A stretch of DNA of 64,000 nucleotides from Karalla daura (GCA_029224185.1 CM055188.1:13305997-13369996), one strand, 5' to 3'; numbered from the stretch's first letter, positions 1 through 14,281 are shown. Translations and numbers: made by a program. Notes: generated by a model not told the origin, from the letters alone.

Positions 1-72
1 GGTTATTGTAGAGAGCTTGTCAGGATTTATTAGGCTAGGTAAGCACGCTGAGCCCCTGGCCTGTCGTAAAAC

Positions 73-109
73 TTTCTCTCTCTGTGTCTCTCTCTCTCTC
101 TCTCCCTCC

Positions 110-196
<87 letters not shown>

Positions 197-201
197 ACAC
201 A
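73..201. repeat. Compound (TC)n/(AC)n microsatellite
   Basis: An interrupted TC tract (about 73-128) runs directly into an AC tract (about 129-201). Confidence 0.95.
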
Positions 202-954
202 GTCAAGTCGAGTCATAAAGCAGCTCCGGATAACTTAAGCTGAGTAGAGGCACTCGATGACATCATGACAGCTACAGGGCAGTGCTGCCTCTCCCATGTT
301 TTCCTTTACTAGAGTGAAAGTGTACCTTCTACATGATGTAGCATGAGGAGTAGTAGGAAAAGAAAGAGGAGGGGAGGATAAAAGATGTAACAGAGTAATT
401 AGAACAGTCTCAAGTTTTTATATAGGACGTGACGAAGAAGGAACAGATTACTCAAGTCTCTGTACTGATGAAAAGCACCAAGGCCAAAACGATGGGGCTA
501 ACATCGATGTGACACATGTATTCACAGCATGAGACCGATGTTACTGTAGTCATGACAACTGCACCGGTACTATACAATTCAGTGATTTAGATTATCTTAA
601 TGCTTAAAGTTAACTGACTTCTGCCAGCTTCTGCCTGAGGCACTGCCTAACATCTGAGTCTGAGTGAAGCTAGGCTAACCATACACTGGCTAAAGATTCA
701 CACCTATGCTATAAATTTGAATGATAAACAAATAAACAGTTATAGACATGATTGGAACTGCAACCACTGACTGGTACTACCATGCATCTATCCATGTAGC
801 TGGACCTGGCTGACACTTGTCTGGACACTGGGATGTCTGCATTTTCTTACCTCATTGATAATTTGATGTCACAAAGATCTTCTGGAACCTCAGCACACAC
901 AGCACAAATGTAGGGAATAGACACATAGTTCAGTCTGCACTACACACATTTTAC

Positions 955-1080
955 AGTGTCCAGTCTGTCTCAATGTGCATGTTTCTGGACCGTGGGTTGA
1001 AACGGGAGTACCTGAGAAAACAGACACACTCCACACAGAATAGCAAACTTTCACCCAGGAGTCAAAGTCAAAACCCTCTT
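955..1080 (-). mobile_element. tRNA-derived SINE relict (HE1/DANA-like body), degraded
   Basis: The stretch CATGTTTCTGGACCGTGGG... ACGGGAGTACCTGAGAAAAC ... CACTCCACACAGAA follows the minus-strand order of the common fish SINE body (catgtttttggactgtggga, ggagtacccggagaaaaccc, aactccacacagaa). It is short and diverged, and the tRNA-like head is not clear. Confidence 0.5.
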
Positions 1081-1213
1081 GTTGTGAGGTATCAGTCTCT
1101 GGTCTCCTTCGCTGATCTGAATGAATACGTTTGAATACATTAATGTCAGGTGTGGTGGAGGTGGGTCTCTCAGCAGCCTGAAATAGCAATACAGGAAGAA
1201 AACTGCACGTAAA

Positions 1214-1222
1214 TGTGTGTGC

Positions 1223-1258
<36 letters not shown>
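1214..1258. repeat. Compound (GT)n/(GA)n microsatellite
   Basis: GT repeats with one GC interruption are followed by GA repeats. The same TC/AC compound architecture recurs several times in the window. Confidence 0.9.
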
Positions 1259-1937
1259 CAGAAAGAGAGAGGTGTCATGAGACAGCACTGAGAGCGCCAG
1301 TCTCACTATGTGATTTATTAAAGGCTGAATGACAGAGGTGGAAGTGAGACAGACAGAGAGAGCTCATATTGTTTTATTGAAACTGGGTACAAACCCCCTC
1401 GCGTAACGAGTCCATGTGACCCCCTCAAGCTGTCAACACTCAGCTCATATTAACATGCTCACCTCTGCTTGGCTTCCCAGAGGCTTCTTATTTTAACGCG
1501 GGACTTTTGTACAGCAGGTCAACACGGGTAAGTGAATATTGTAGCAGTGCATTTGGGAAATTGCGCTGCAGGTTTGTGGGCTTGGCTTATTGTGGGGCAT
1601 AAAGGCCATTTCATGACCATGAACCCGCTCCCTGAAAAGTGTTGACATTACAGGCTCGCAGACAAGGTGACACGAGAGGCGTCGCCCTGGCTGCGTTTTC
1701 CAATTTTCAAGTATATTTTATTTCACATAAGAGCAAAGGTCATGGAGGCAAAATGGCATCAAGAGTAATAGAGGCAAATGTGAACATGTGGTCTCTGTAA
1801 TCTTTGATTAATATTTCAACTTAAAAAAAGGAAAAATGCAGGCAAACATCTGCACCAGCATTCAAGAAAGTTTAATTAATTCATATGATTAACTGGACTT
1901 GATTATCTACCTTATCTAAATGAGTCACTAGTCCCAT

Positions 1938-2015
1938 TGCAGGCCATGGACTGGAGACCTGTCCAGGATATATTACCTATCTCTCACCCTATGAGCAACT
2001 GCTGCACTGGGTAGG
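1938..2015 (+). mobile_element. SINE 3'-part fragment
   Basis: CTGGAGACCTGTCCAGGATATATTACC...CTCTCACCCTATGA matches the order of the common fish SINE 3' part (ctggcgacctgtccagggtgtaccccgcctctcgccc). It is a short fragment without a head. Confidence 0.4.
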
Positions 2016-2723
2016 AAGCAGGTTTAGAAAATCAGTGACTAACAAATGATAGAAAATCTTCAAGTCACACTCAGGAAGTACCACCAGACTTTACCCTGCA
2101 GGGATTAAAAGAAGTCAACAGATTTGGCTAATAAATTTGAATTTAAAATATTCATGGACAGCTCTCATCAGGTGTTGCATACAGAGCAGGGAGGCAGTTT
2201 GCAGGCATTGGTGATCGGAGGTACAATCCCCCCAAATCTCCACTTCTAAATCGAGTTTGTTGTTCTGCAAACAGCTCAAATGTGCACGTACAGATGTTCA
2301 GTTTCTGGGAAGAGTGGAAGTGGCTCCGAGGCAGCGTGATGAACATCTGGCTCGACAACACCGAAATCAGTGATTAACAACAGCCCCGGACAGACAGGGC
2401 CTCAACAGGGTGGTCCACCACACCCAACATTCACATACACACACATGCACGCATACACACCCACAGTGTATAGTTTATCTCTCACTGTCCAGGTTTTAAA
2501 TGTGTTTGACAGAAGGGCTGGATTACACTGCTATTGTCTTTCTTACCGTAATAATATTATGACGCTTTTAGCAAAACAGTGGAACACACGCATGCACGTA
2601 TGCACACACACTTAAACGCATACACAGCGGACAAATACATAATAAATGCAAACAACACATTTCATTCATTCCAGTGGGTGACGTGACTCACATCAGCTGA
2701 AGCTGATGGGTCATGGTGAAAAC

Positions 2724-2756
2724 ACACAACCTCATGTCTTTAACATGAGGTTGTGT
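2724..2756. repeat. 13-bp perfect inverted repeat (hairpin)
   Basis: ACACAACCTCATG and CATGAGGTTGTGT flank the 7-nt loop TCTTTAA. It is not followed by a T-run or linked to any gene I can see. Confidence 0.8.
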
Positions 2757-5700
2757 TCAACAGGCACTTTATTTAGAGTGCCATTTCACAACAACATTAT
2801 TTCAAGACGCTTAACATGAACAAAACAACAAGCAACATATACAGAACAGAGCTCATCAAAACCAAACAGGACCCTGTGAGCATGCTCAAGCAACGAGGGT
2901 AGAATCAGTTCAGAGGGGGGCGTCATGTGCTGAGTACCACTGGGTTCCACAAGAAGTGTATATATGTAGAACAGAATCAGTAATAATATGAGATTGGTTG
3001 GGTTCATGATAAAGGTTCTGCGTCCAGTGTAGCCTGATGGAACATGACTACAGTAGCAGCAGTAGGTGGATGCCATGGTGAGGGTCCAGCATCCAGCACA
3101 GCATCTCTGGGGTCTAGGAGGAGAAAAAGCACTGAGACTCCAGGGATGAGGGGGTCCCTGGTCTGACATGTTGGTCCTGTACAGTCGGGGAATCATAACA
3201 ATAGAGAGAAGGAGATAGAGAAAGAGACAGAAGGGAAGGGAGAAAGGAGAAGTGAGAAAGGGAAGAAAAGAACCAAGAAAGGGAGAGAGAGAAGGAGAGA
3301 GGAGAGATGGAAAGAAGGAGAGACCAGAAGACAGAAATGAGAGTGACACAGCACTGCCACATCCCAGTGACCCAGGGCACAAGACCATGCAAGATGTAGA
3401 TTCATGGTTATACAGGAACCAAACAAACTGGATAATTAGCAATCATCCACAACATGCCAAACATGATGGAGAATTTAGTGTTTGAACAGGAAAGAAGCAT
3501 GGAGGCAATATGATGCTGAAAGATCTCAACAGTGAACTAAGATGAAAAACAAATCCCATGTTGTGGGCATGAATAATGTGAAAACTGCTTTCCTCTGCCC
3601 CGTGGTTTGATTTGAGCCAGGAGACAACACAATGAGGTAAAAACAAAAGTTATGAAACATAATTGTGCTGGAAAGGGTTTGAATAAGTTAAAAATAAAAT
3701 TAAGTTACGACTCAACTTGAGTCGAAGGAGAGATGGAGACATGTTTTGAAATCCTTGCTCCAAGCATTAAAACATGCCGTCGTCAACCCATCGAGTCCCA
3801 TTCAGTTCGGATTAGTCACGGTTAAAATCTGCTGAAGGTTGAACTGAACTTTGCTGTCGGACGCCAAAACACTCATTCCTGCTCCACATGCTTGTGCATG
3901 CCAAAGAACCATCACACAGTCAGATGCTAAGAAAACACAGGAATTGTCCACCGAAGCCAGCAGGACGAACTCTTAACTAAATGGAAAATCCAGTGACCGG
4001 CTGGTGCTTCATCATCATCATCGTCGTCTTTAATATTAGACATGCTGCAGCATCCAAAGAGTAAAAAGTTAGCGAGAGGATTTCTAAGAAAGAATGAAAA
4101 AAAGATTGGTCAAAAATGCTTGGTCATAATCAGCTGCTTGGCTTTTAATTCAAATTAGTTCAATAAGTACATATAATTGATAAAAACTGGACAACTTAAG
4201 GAATAAAAAAGAGCTCAATGGTCTTTTTTTTTAAACTAACTGCTCTCGGTCAGAGCTTGGACCACACCATCCCAATAAAAACATTCAGGTAAGTCCTACA
4301 ACCAGGGTTTCTCTAGCCCCTGCTATGATGATCAGAGGTGAGGAGCTGCATGTTAGCACTGAAACACTGACAAGCAATGAATCACTATGGGACCATAAAC
4401 ACCTCTCTGTGACTGGTGAAAGAAGCATTAAAAGTACTTCTGTCATATGGATAGCACCAGAGACAGCAGTCCAGTACACTCTCCAGTACACTAAAGACCA
4501 GAACAGATATGTGCAAGTACTGTATACTGGAGCATACCTGTCACTTTGAGCCTTCGATTCTGCTATGAGGTCAAGTCGTCCGGGCAGGCTAACTATTGCA
4601 AGGTAACACGACGAATCAGATTCTGTGAAGTATTGTGGAGGCGGAGAGAGAGAGAGAGGTGGAGAGAGAGACGGCTCCGGCAGACCTCTGATCCTCTGTG
4701 GCCTGGTGAGCTTTGTTGTCTCTCTCGATGAAGTGTGAAGGGACTGGTCTTCTAAGTGACTTCAGATACAGAGCCGCTGGACTGTCGCTGTCTGTTGTGA
4801 GGAAACGTGTCATGATTGAAGCCCAGTGGAAGTGAAGGATTTTTTTATCTATCATGGCCAACAAGATGCAGGATGTTACTGTTGTTGTTCTTACAAAGTT
4901 TAATCAAAGTCAGATTTATTAATCTTGAATACAATTCCGGCTTTTTTGTCACTGCTCAGCTCCATCAATTCTTTATCTTTATCACCCTACACCACTAAAT
5001 TAGCAGCAGCCAAACTGACTGTGATACAAAAACCTTGATTACTGTCTTGTCCATTTTCTAACACATTAGCTGACTGTTGATGTGTTCTGACATGACTGTA
5101 ATATTGTGAAGTTTCCTTGTGTATGTTGGCTTTCATTACTGGATACATATTAACAATCAGTCTTTACTGGGAACACAGGAGATTGTTTTAAATTAGTCTT
5201 AATCCTTGTTTAACATTAGAAGATGAGATACGTGATAAATGTTTCAATATGTTGTATCTGATTATCAAGAGTGTGATGGTCCAAAAAGGTTCATATGCTA
5301 TGAAAAACAAGGAAAGTTCAAAGTGTTTAAACTTTCAAAACACTTGATAAAGGGATGCAACATTGCAAGGAAGGTAAACAGCTTATTGATGCGACACAAG
5401 GATCTAGTATGAAAAAGATGGATGATCACATTCCCGCTAATCACACCAAGAATTCAAGCTGCCACATAATGAAAACAAGGCACGGCTAAAGCTGCCCTGT
5501 AGAGACTTCCTGTAAACCAAGTAAAGCTCTGTTTACATTCAGGGTTACCACAGAAATCATCGCGTGAATCCTTGAGGTCAAACAAATGTGTTGAGCTTGT
5601 TTCCTTCCTCTTAAAACATCTGCGAAGATCATTTTATTTGATTTTTCTTTTCTGTTGGCGGTGGGACTGGGACATTTTGAATCCAGCATTGTTTACACTC

Positions 5701-8330
5701 ATCTTCCTCTCTGCTCTCACTGTGGACCAGTGGCATTTTGAGACCGTGGATCATGTCAGAACCGTATGAAAAAGTCTACTGGTCAGTTTGTAGCAGCAAA
5801 ACTTGGAGTAATGGAGGAATTAACATTTGAATGACAGTGTCCTGATACAGCATGAATTTTAATCATAGATATTTTAATAATCTGTATTAAGACATGTACT
5901 GTAGGGATTTATTGCACATGCTTCTTCCCGCTCTGAAAGCTGATGTCTACAACTTTTGGTTTGCTACCTAGTGGACCGTTAACACTGAATTTATGTTGTT
6001 ATAAGATACAGTCATTGATGATTGTTATTGAGTGATTGCAACAAACACTGACGGTCGCAGTTTCTGATCCTCACTCACTTGCTGTTTCTTGAATATATCT
6101 CATTTGGCTAACATTTTGCACTCTAAGTATATACCTCTGTTACATGTGTTCCATTACTCTCCAACACCAAGGAGGAGAAACCAATGGAGCACAGAGTCAT
6201 TTCATGTTGCTCTTAAAACCGAAGAATGCTGATGTGAGCCTGCTGCTTTGAATTGTTCCGCTTGTGTTTTCATTGGAAACAAATGCCCGTTTGTTTTGTT
6301 TGGGTAAAAGTCAAGGGGTCATATTCAGTAGGAATCAACAACAGAGAATGTTCTGAAACCGCAGACAGGCAATCCAAGATTGCTGAGGGAAAGAAAGGTG
6401 ATCAGCATTTTGAGACATGTTTGTGCTCAGCTTTGGACTGTGGTGGAGGAGGATGAGAAGTGTGTGTGACTGTGGATAATCAACATGCAGGGAAACATCA
6501 GCTCGCACTGCCTCAAAGTCCTGAAGCAAATTCAATAAACTGCTGTTGCAATATGAGATCATTGAATATTCACCCTGAAAGTCTTAATCAGAACTGTCAC
6601 GGCTCTTTGCAGAGGATGAGTCTTTGGGCTGTTAAATCTGGATATCACCATGACCTTGAGAGTTTGAGATATAAATGAAATCTGATGATTTCTTTCTGAT
6701 TTTATCTTTTTTAATCCAGTCATGCAAAGCATTGCAATGCTTTATTTAGTTATGAGAAAAAAAGAAAGATCTGAAAGCGATGGTGAATTATCACATCTAC
6801 CTAATCATACAAAATCCTATCAACTAACATACTTTCTACAGATCTGCATGGCACCACCTTCACCACTGAGCATATTCAATCCTCTATGCTTATTTTATTA
6901 TTAATTTATGTTTAGATACACTTTTTATATAAATTAAGTTGAAACTGCAGCCTGTAGTTATCAATAAGAGAATTTTCACATGCTAACATATTAACATTTT
7001 GCATCACTACACCAAGAGTGTGGTTGCAGACTCTTTCTTTCTCGTCACAACTTTCTTGTCTCTCTGCCTCACCTCTCTGTCTGTTTTACCCCCATCCCCA
7101 GTCCCTCCATCTCTAGGTGAAAGAGCTCTTTTCTGATGGCCTCTCTCCTCCTCGTGTAAGCACCTCGGAGTGGATGGGGTCAATGGCTGCAGCACCCCTG
7201 AACGAAGATGGCAGTGACATATAGCAGGATTTTTTGCATGATCATAGTCATGGCCACAGGTCATATTGCTGCAGCATTAAGTGTGTTTGCATGAGCATCA
7301 GCTGCAAAGCTCTGGACCCCAGTATGTGGTGAATATGAAACATAATGTTAATCACCATTTGCACAAAAAACAGGATTACCTTACTTTACTTAACTCCATT
7401 GACAGTTGCAAATCACTTAATCACATTTAGGGCCATGACATTGGAAAAACTCCATGCTGGTTGTGGTCCATGAACTGAACTATGAAGTGACCAAAATACG
7501 AATAATTTCAGGATCTGAAAAGTTGGTTCTCAGCCTGAACAAAAAGGTTGCTTGTTCTTCCCTCTGAAGCATGACATCATAAGTGGCATCTCAAAAAAGT
7601 GTAATTTGCAATGGTTTCTGCAGTGATTTTGCTTCTGTCATGTTTACATCCTCCTTTGTTGATTTGCTTCAAGGAGTGCGTTCCTCTCCAGAGAGCACCA
7701 AGGTCCTGAGGCCCTTGAACAGAACCAGAGTCTTTCAAGCACATTACACATAACACACAACACATTATTTGGGTCATTTGGGTTTCACCATCACCCCAAA
7801 AGTCTGGCTTTTTATATGTTAACCTCTTGTTTTAGATTTTTTTTTCTTGTCATTAAATGTTAAGAAACTACCAAAAGTAAGGCTTTTTCCAAACATGACC
7901 AGGTCAAGGTATTAGGTTATATATTAGGTTACGTGATATGGCCAGGTTATAGTCATGAAACATGGTTACTGTTAACTTGGGTTAGATCAGATTATTGTTG
8001 TCCATGTTGTCTCCTCATTCTCTGCAATCATCAGCTGATGCTCTCCTGTTTCCTGGAGCCCTGTTCTTGGGTTTTCTCTGATACTTTGTGAGATTGCTCT
8101 CTTATTGTCATAATTCTTACTTCTGTGTGCTCCTCTGTGCTGTGCTCGGGTGGTCTTGGCTCTTTTGTTGCCATAGTGAGGGCAAAGGGTAGCTGGCGAT
8201 GATTGATGAGCCTAAAGTAGACCTGACTGTATGCACCAGCAGGTGCAAAGCATCATGGAAGTCCCCTGGGAATCGTACAGCAAACCCAAACCTGAACATC
8301 TGTCTGCAAGAATGGTATGAATGTGTGCTT

Positions 8331-8364
8331 GCATGCATGCATGCATGCGTGTGTGTGTGTGTGT
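8331..8364. repeat. (GCAT)n then (GT)n microsatellite
   Basis: Four GCAT units are followed by GT dinucleotides. Confidence 0.85.
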
Positions 8365-9059
8365 GCACAAGTGTTTGGCAGGGTGTCCTGTGATGATGGT
8401 GTGTGTTTGGCAGGGTGGCTTAGCAACAATCAGGTAAAATGCCCCATTATGAGCATTCTTTGCTTCTTAGATCTAAGAAGTTGTTTATCCAGTCACAGAC
8501 ATCATTACACTGTGGTCCAGCACGGATAAATTTAGCATAAGAGTCAACAGCCATTTTGGACCTGCTGTTATTGGAAAGTCTGTAGTATGATTCCAAAGTG
8601 ATACATGCACAGAGAAAAACAAATTGCTGGCATTAAAGCAAAGCACACTGTGTTGTACAGTAAATGCAGCTAGTTATCCTCAGACTTACAGTTCAGTGAA
8701 TAAAATTGCCTTTACGTGCTTAAATGCTTTCAGGGTCATGTGGGCTGGAACCAATCAGAGTGCCGACCATACGGAAGAAGAACAACGTTCGGCAGGTTGC
8801 TGATTCCTTACAGGAGAAGACAAATGTGCACAGCTCACCTATTCATACTCGTGCCCTTAAAAATGCACTTTACCATCAACCTGTTGTGCCTTATTGTTGT
8901 GAACCTGAGCTGAATTAAACTAATCTTGAGCACCAATTTAAAACAAATGGACTCAGGACTCTTAGGACTCTTTACATGTAGACCATGTGTGAACAAAGCT
9001 CTTTTAAGTTCAAAGAAGCAAAAGATCACAATCAAGTCCCACATATACAAGCACTTGTT

Positions 9060-9165
9060 GATGATTGTGGTGGAAATAAAGTTCAGTACCTAAAGAGAAG
9101 GCACTGGGGTCAACAAGGGACTTTAACCCAGAAGATTAGGAGTTCAGGTCCTTTGACAGCGAAGT
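9060..9165 (+). repeat. Possible tRNA-derived SINE head
   Basis: AAGGGACTTTAACCCAGAAGATTAGGAGTTCAGGTCC resembles the anticodon-arm to T-arm part of a tRNA with a B-box-like GAGTTCAGGTCC. No foldable full cloverleaf is evident and the 5' half is degenerate, so this is not called as a tRNA gene. Confidence 0.25.
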
Positions 9166-12100
9166 GAGGTGAATGATCCAAATATGACTAAGTTGTTTTG
9201 ATGTCTAAACTGAACCAAGCTGTGATGCTGTTGTCTTGAAAGACTTCCTGGCAGGACAACGTTGTGCGTCACCACTATGAGAATGCGTTGGACGCCGGAG
9301 CGGCCACTCTCCAGAAGTGTTTAAGTTTGAGTTAAAAGCCTGGTGCATCTTGGACGCTAAGGAGTACCTTATGTGAGACACCGTGTAGAGTAGCTTCAGA
9401 TCTTTGAGGTTTCAAGTCCTGTTTCCTGTTGTGGGTACAATGACATGAATATATACACACAAATAGGTAGTGAAAGGCAAATACATCTGCAGTGTGTTAG
9501 GGTCAAACAAACAGTGTGTCAAACTAACAAAGCCTTTTCATTCTCAGCTCATCTCCTAATTGATATCAATCTCTCCTTCACTGTGTGCTGGTTCAGGAAA
9601 CCTCATCCAAGGCGACCAACGCTAGGACTGAGTCGCACATTCAGCACTCAGCTGCAGGAAACTGCCTCATACAGAACCGGTATTTTCTTATTTGGCAGCT
9701 GCTGTGTTTTCCCAGCACCTTGCAGAGAGACGAACACTGTTTTCTTAATGACGAACAGCGTGTCAGTGGGATCGTTGGAGGGAGGCCTCCCCCTTCCCTC
9801 CTAAGGTGTCATAGAAGAAGGGAAAGTGAGAGCAGGAGGAGGAGAAAGATTTCAAACCAACTTTAGATGAAGGGAGAGAGCAAAGAGGTTGTCTGTTGGT
9901 TTAAACTTGCAGACACTGGAGACATCCAAATCCTCTGACCTGAAGCTGATCTTAATGGATCTCTGTGTTTGGCTGTTGGACAGAGGAGTTCATGCTCCCA
10001 GTCCAACTTCGTTTTCAGGAGACAGTGACTCATGACATGACACATTTCGGCTGTCATATGAGTTGGAATAATTTATCAATAGTAACAGCTTAAGATAAAT
10101 TGTGAATCTAATAAAACTTGAAAGTGCTTTCGGCAGGAGCAGACTAAGACAATTAATCAGGGAGAGGCTTTGCCTTACTAGGCCAGGCTGACATTTTTGT
10201 GCAGACCACCAGATCTATAATTTTGTAGGCTAAACTTATTTGTTGATATAAGAGGCAAGTTAAAAATGGCCTCCCCTTTGATAATTAATGATGTGAGACG
10301 GACCATCTACTTCTCTGTTTGAATACAGGGTTTCAAGGTTTTCTATGGGTGAACCCATGAAAATTCAGCAATATATCATTGTGAGGCATAAATGTAATAA
10401 TATGTCAACTATTTAAAAAATGACAGTGAGAAACACTGGCTCAATTCTTGCTAAATGCTTAACATTATTTTAAATAAAATAAAAAAATAAAAGGAGTTCT
10501 AGGTTGCATGGCATGACTGAGTCCTGACCAGACCCAGTTTGCCCGGCTGCCATCTTGGCAGGCACATGACTCATTTAGCAACATTCAGTCGCATCCATGC
10601 CAGGGGTTTTTATTTTTCACGCAATTTTTTGACTTATTTGCTGAATTTTTTACAGTTGCTAGGTAGCCATCAAAATCATGATGTCATGTTTTGCATGACC
10701 TGAAAACATTCTGTGCTCAAACCATGAACAACAAATTCAGAGCATTATGATTCAAAAGGGTTCAGAGTCAAAGCAGCTGGACTTGTTTGGAGATTCTTGA
10801 AGTTGTTTTTCCTTCATCTAAATCTTCTTCAGTCCTGACTGACAGATGGGCAAACACGTAACATATTAGACCCTCTGTTTGTCATGCAGTGTGCACTCCC
10901 TGTTGATGACGTATGAGCAGTATATGAAGATATAAAACAAAAACTTGGCCGACAATCACACGCTTTAAACCTGATAACGTGCTAAATAGTTTATATAAAT
11001 GGACCAAAAAGACCATGACTTTGATTACAATCGAGAGTTAAGGAAATCAAATTAGCAAAGTTCAGACTCTGACATGCAATGCAGACAGTGTCAGAAATCC
11101 AACTCTTGCATAAACATCAGGAAGAAACACTTCACACTGACGCAACACATCACTGCAGTGTTTTATGCTTGATTAGTCCATGACATTAAGTCATTCAACA
11201 AATAGTCCAAATAAAATGAGAATTTCAGTTCTCAAAATGCACTCCACTGAAGATAAGAGCACCTAGTCCCAGTGAGACACAAAACTGAACAATCCCTAAG
11301 GCTTTAACTGCACTAAAACAAAAGGTTTGAGCTTGTAGCCATCCAATAGCTCATAAAATGATCTACAACGCTGAGAGACCAGGCAATAAAACCTCCTTTA
11401 CAGCGACTGCTTCTCTTCCCTTCCAAAGGATGTCTATGTGCACATATTCTAGCATTTGATAGCAAACTTACAATCATGACATATCAAAAAGTAAATAAAG
11501 TTAAATGATAAACAACTTAAATATCATAGCTTTTGAAAGGCACATGACCTCTGCGTGGTCAGGTTTTGGTGGGCGAGGTATTTTGAGTTCCCAGCGTTTG
11601 AGAGATGTTGCTGACCAAACACCGAAGTAACCTGATTTTAACCAGCATCCAAAAAACCTCATACACCCAAAACTAAACTTAAGGCACATTTCAGTTGTCA
11701 GTTGCAGTTTGTTACGGTTTAGGGGAGTTTAACTACCTGGGTAGGTTTCAGAGTCCATTGTGGTTTTGCTCATCATGACTCGTTCCTCATGTAGGTTTGT
11801 CTGACGTGACTCTTTTAGACAATCACACAGTAACATGTTTAGGTTTGCGACCTGATGTGTTATTCCTGCAGGTGACTATATTTTCAACATAGTCTGACAA
11901 GAGTTTAATACCATACAGCACAGGCGAGGAAAAAAGGACGCTGAAAACAAAATGGGCTTTGTTGACTGCTACAAAACACTTGAAACAACTTTTGTGCAAG
12001 TTGTAATTAGGTCTTGGGTAAGTACCTGCAAATCCACGCCGTGAAAGCAACAACACCTTCACCCACATGTTGAACTTTTCAATCACCTCCCTCTTATGCT

Positions 12101-12499
12101 GACCATGACGTTGGGGGTCTGACTAAAACAATACAACTCTATGTTATGGTGGGAGGGGGGGGTGCAACAAAGAGGAGAAGTTGTTGACAGGTGGGGATAA
12201 AGCAAGCTTTGTTGGGGCAAAGCTCTGAGGAGCAGCAGCCAAGGTTCAGATGAACAGATAAAAACACACTTTGCCTACACTTCAGCAGTTACCCTCTGAT
12301 GGGGGGCAACTGGGGGGTCTCCCCTTCATAACAGCCATTTCACTTTAACCTGCAAAGTTAATGGTTCATCGCAGGTTCTCTACAGGTCCTTAAATGGCTG
12401 AAGACTTCAGTGTGTCCCTCTCTGTGGGGGGTGGGAGTCAAAAGATCATTCCTACGGACCTGAAGTGTGTCCACACTTTTGACTGTTAGTGTAAGTAGC

Positions 12500-12810
12500 A
12501 ACATGTATGGGTCTAGGTCACACACTGGATTATTGGTTGGTGCTTTTGCCTCAAAGCAAAAAGGCCACTGGTTCTAAACTCGATCAGACTGTGTAGAGTT
12601 GCATGTTCTCTTCATATGTTTGCGTGTTTTCTCTGGGTACAGGTTTTCCGCAGTCCAAAATCATGTGCCCCAAGGTGTGAGAGTGACACTACACCGTCAT
12701 GGACTGGAACTGGACCTGTCCAGCGTGTATACCCTGCCTTCAGCCTGAATGTGTTGATCTTTTTCACATCTTGTTCACTCTGCGCAAGATGGAGAAATAA
12801 AGGTTGTTGT
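12500..12810 (+). mobile_element. tRNA-derived SINE relict, near full length
   Basis: A plus-strand order of landmarks is preserved: a tRNA-like head (ATTGGTTGGTGCTTTTGCCTC ... B-box-like GGTTCTAAACTC), then GTTGCATGTTCTC, GTTTTCTCTGGGTAC, CGCAGTCCAAAATCATG, GACCTGTCCAGCGTGTATACC and a degenerate tail AAGATGGAGAAATAAAGG. This is the HE1/DANA-like SINE layout. Family assignment is from memory of the consensus, not a search. Confidence 0.6.
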
Positions 12811-13942
12811 CGTGTTATTGTCCATTTCCTGTGGAGTTTTTTTTTTGTTTTTTTGCAGTTTGTAACTGTAGCAAATGGAGATCTGGCAAGTGTGTTTGTA
12901 ATTCTCACAATTAGTGATTATAGTCAATAGCTGTCGGTGATTCTCACTTCCTCACTCACTTAGCTACAGTCACTACAACAACAAACTTTGAGCAGAAAGA
13001 GTCGATTGCACCAAAAAACAACCTGGAAGCTCCAGGCACTGTCTTGTGCACACACTCAGTCAGTTTGGTTGCCAAACTTATTCAGTTGTAAAATGAGAGA
13101 TGATTTCTAAAAGTGTTCCAAACTATTTATCATACATCATATTACTCACGATGAGTAATCCAATTGGATGCCTTAACAAATTACATTTTAGACCAGGTAT
13201 TTTGTAATCTCCTGAAAAAGGCATTTTAACAGTAATGCTATTCTCTGGTTACTGGTTATGGATTTGTATTGTAGTTGTTCTTGGAAATTTTACTGAAGAC
13301 GTGTTTGATGACCTAACCTGCACATCAGCCAGCGTTCATTGCTGTTGGATGTTGTGTGTCAATAAGCCACAGCTTCTTAAATCTGAGTCACAATCAGTTC
13401 AGTGGTCCAGGGACCTATAAAGATGGTTGTGCTTGGCATCAGTAAAAATGAAGCAAAGCAAGGAATCAAAATTTGGAAAGATGGTCATTAAACAAAAGTT
13501 GAAATATGTCGTTTTGCTCTTCAACCTAGTAGGTCATGAGTTGTATTTATTTATTTTTTTAAGAAGCTCTCTTACTTGACACACGGTGGCGCTATTTGAT
13601 CCGTTTCTTTGGTTTTAAAGTGAATGCAAGGTAGACGCACACAGTAGAAGTTTGATGAGTTTTCAGAGTCACTTTCATTTGAATTTGCGAGAATCAGTAG
13701 AATATGTCAAGTCTCAGTGAAGCAGCTCAGACTGTTTTTGTTGAGGCTCCTCAAACCCTTTTATAGAGCTAGTAAAGGAGTCACGTGACTGGATGCAAAG
13801 GAAGTACAGAAACACACAACATTCAAACATTTGTTTTACCAAATGGTAAAGTCAGCAAGAAATGTGACTTTAACAACTCCCAGTGTAAAATGGAAACGGT
13901 CTAGTGCAAAATAGGTAAAACAACTGCTTAGTCTGGGCATGA

Positions 13943-13943
<1 letters not shown>

Positions 13944-14000
<57 letters not shown>
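13944..14000. repeat. (AC)n microsatellite
   Basis: An uninterrupted AC tract, the first array of a roughly 600-bp cluster. Confidence 0.95.
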
Positions 14001-14002
<2 letters not shown>

Positions 14003-14107
14003 TAAGAAACGCTTTTACATCTGTAAGGAATCTTTTTCTCAAGACTGTGACTGATACCAAAAGTCTGAAAGGGTTTGTTTCAGTGTACACAGCAAATACT
14101 TTACTGT

Positions 14108-14111
<4 letters not shown>

Positions 14112-14146
<35 letters not shown>

Positions 14147-14148
14147 CG

Positions 14149-14180
<32 letters not shown>

Positions 14181-14229
14181 ATCACACACACACACACACT
14201 CTCGCTCTGTCTCTCTCTTTGTGTGTGTG

Positions 14230-14280
<51 letters not shown>
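14112..14280. repeat. (TC)n, (CA)n and (GT)n compound microsatellite
   Basis: Long TC tracts (14112-14180) are followed by CA (14183-14199), a TC remnant, then a GT tract (about 14219-14280). The CA and GT tracts are complementary and could pair. Confidence 0.95.

Positions 14281-14281
<1 letters not shown>

Larger units (their letters stand above)
202..13943. other. Gene-free left flank
   Basis: I find no coding exon with conserved protein features or supported splice sites here. Apart from the SINE relicts (about 1.0, 1.95 and 12.5 kb), microsatellites (1.2, 8.3 kb), a hairpin (2.7 kb), an A/G-rich stretch (3.2-3.35 kb) and a possible tRNA-like relict (9.1 kb), the sequence is unassigned AT-rich DNA. 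Short open frames here have no recognisable domain. Confidence 0.6.

Noticed and set aside
2786..3442. 218-codon minus-strand open frame with a Leu/Ser/Phe-rich middle
   Set aside because: The middle is the translation of an A/G-rich tract at 3.2-3.35 kb, with no conserved domain or splice context.
8463..8480. 18-bp perfect palindrome CTTCTTAGATCTAAGAAG
   Set aside because: Short and AT-rich. Could be chance in 64 kb and has no context.
9075..9150. tRNA gene
   Set aside because: Only the T-arm/anticodon half resembles a tRNA. No complete cloverleaf, so at most a SINE-head relict.
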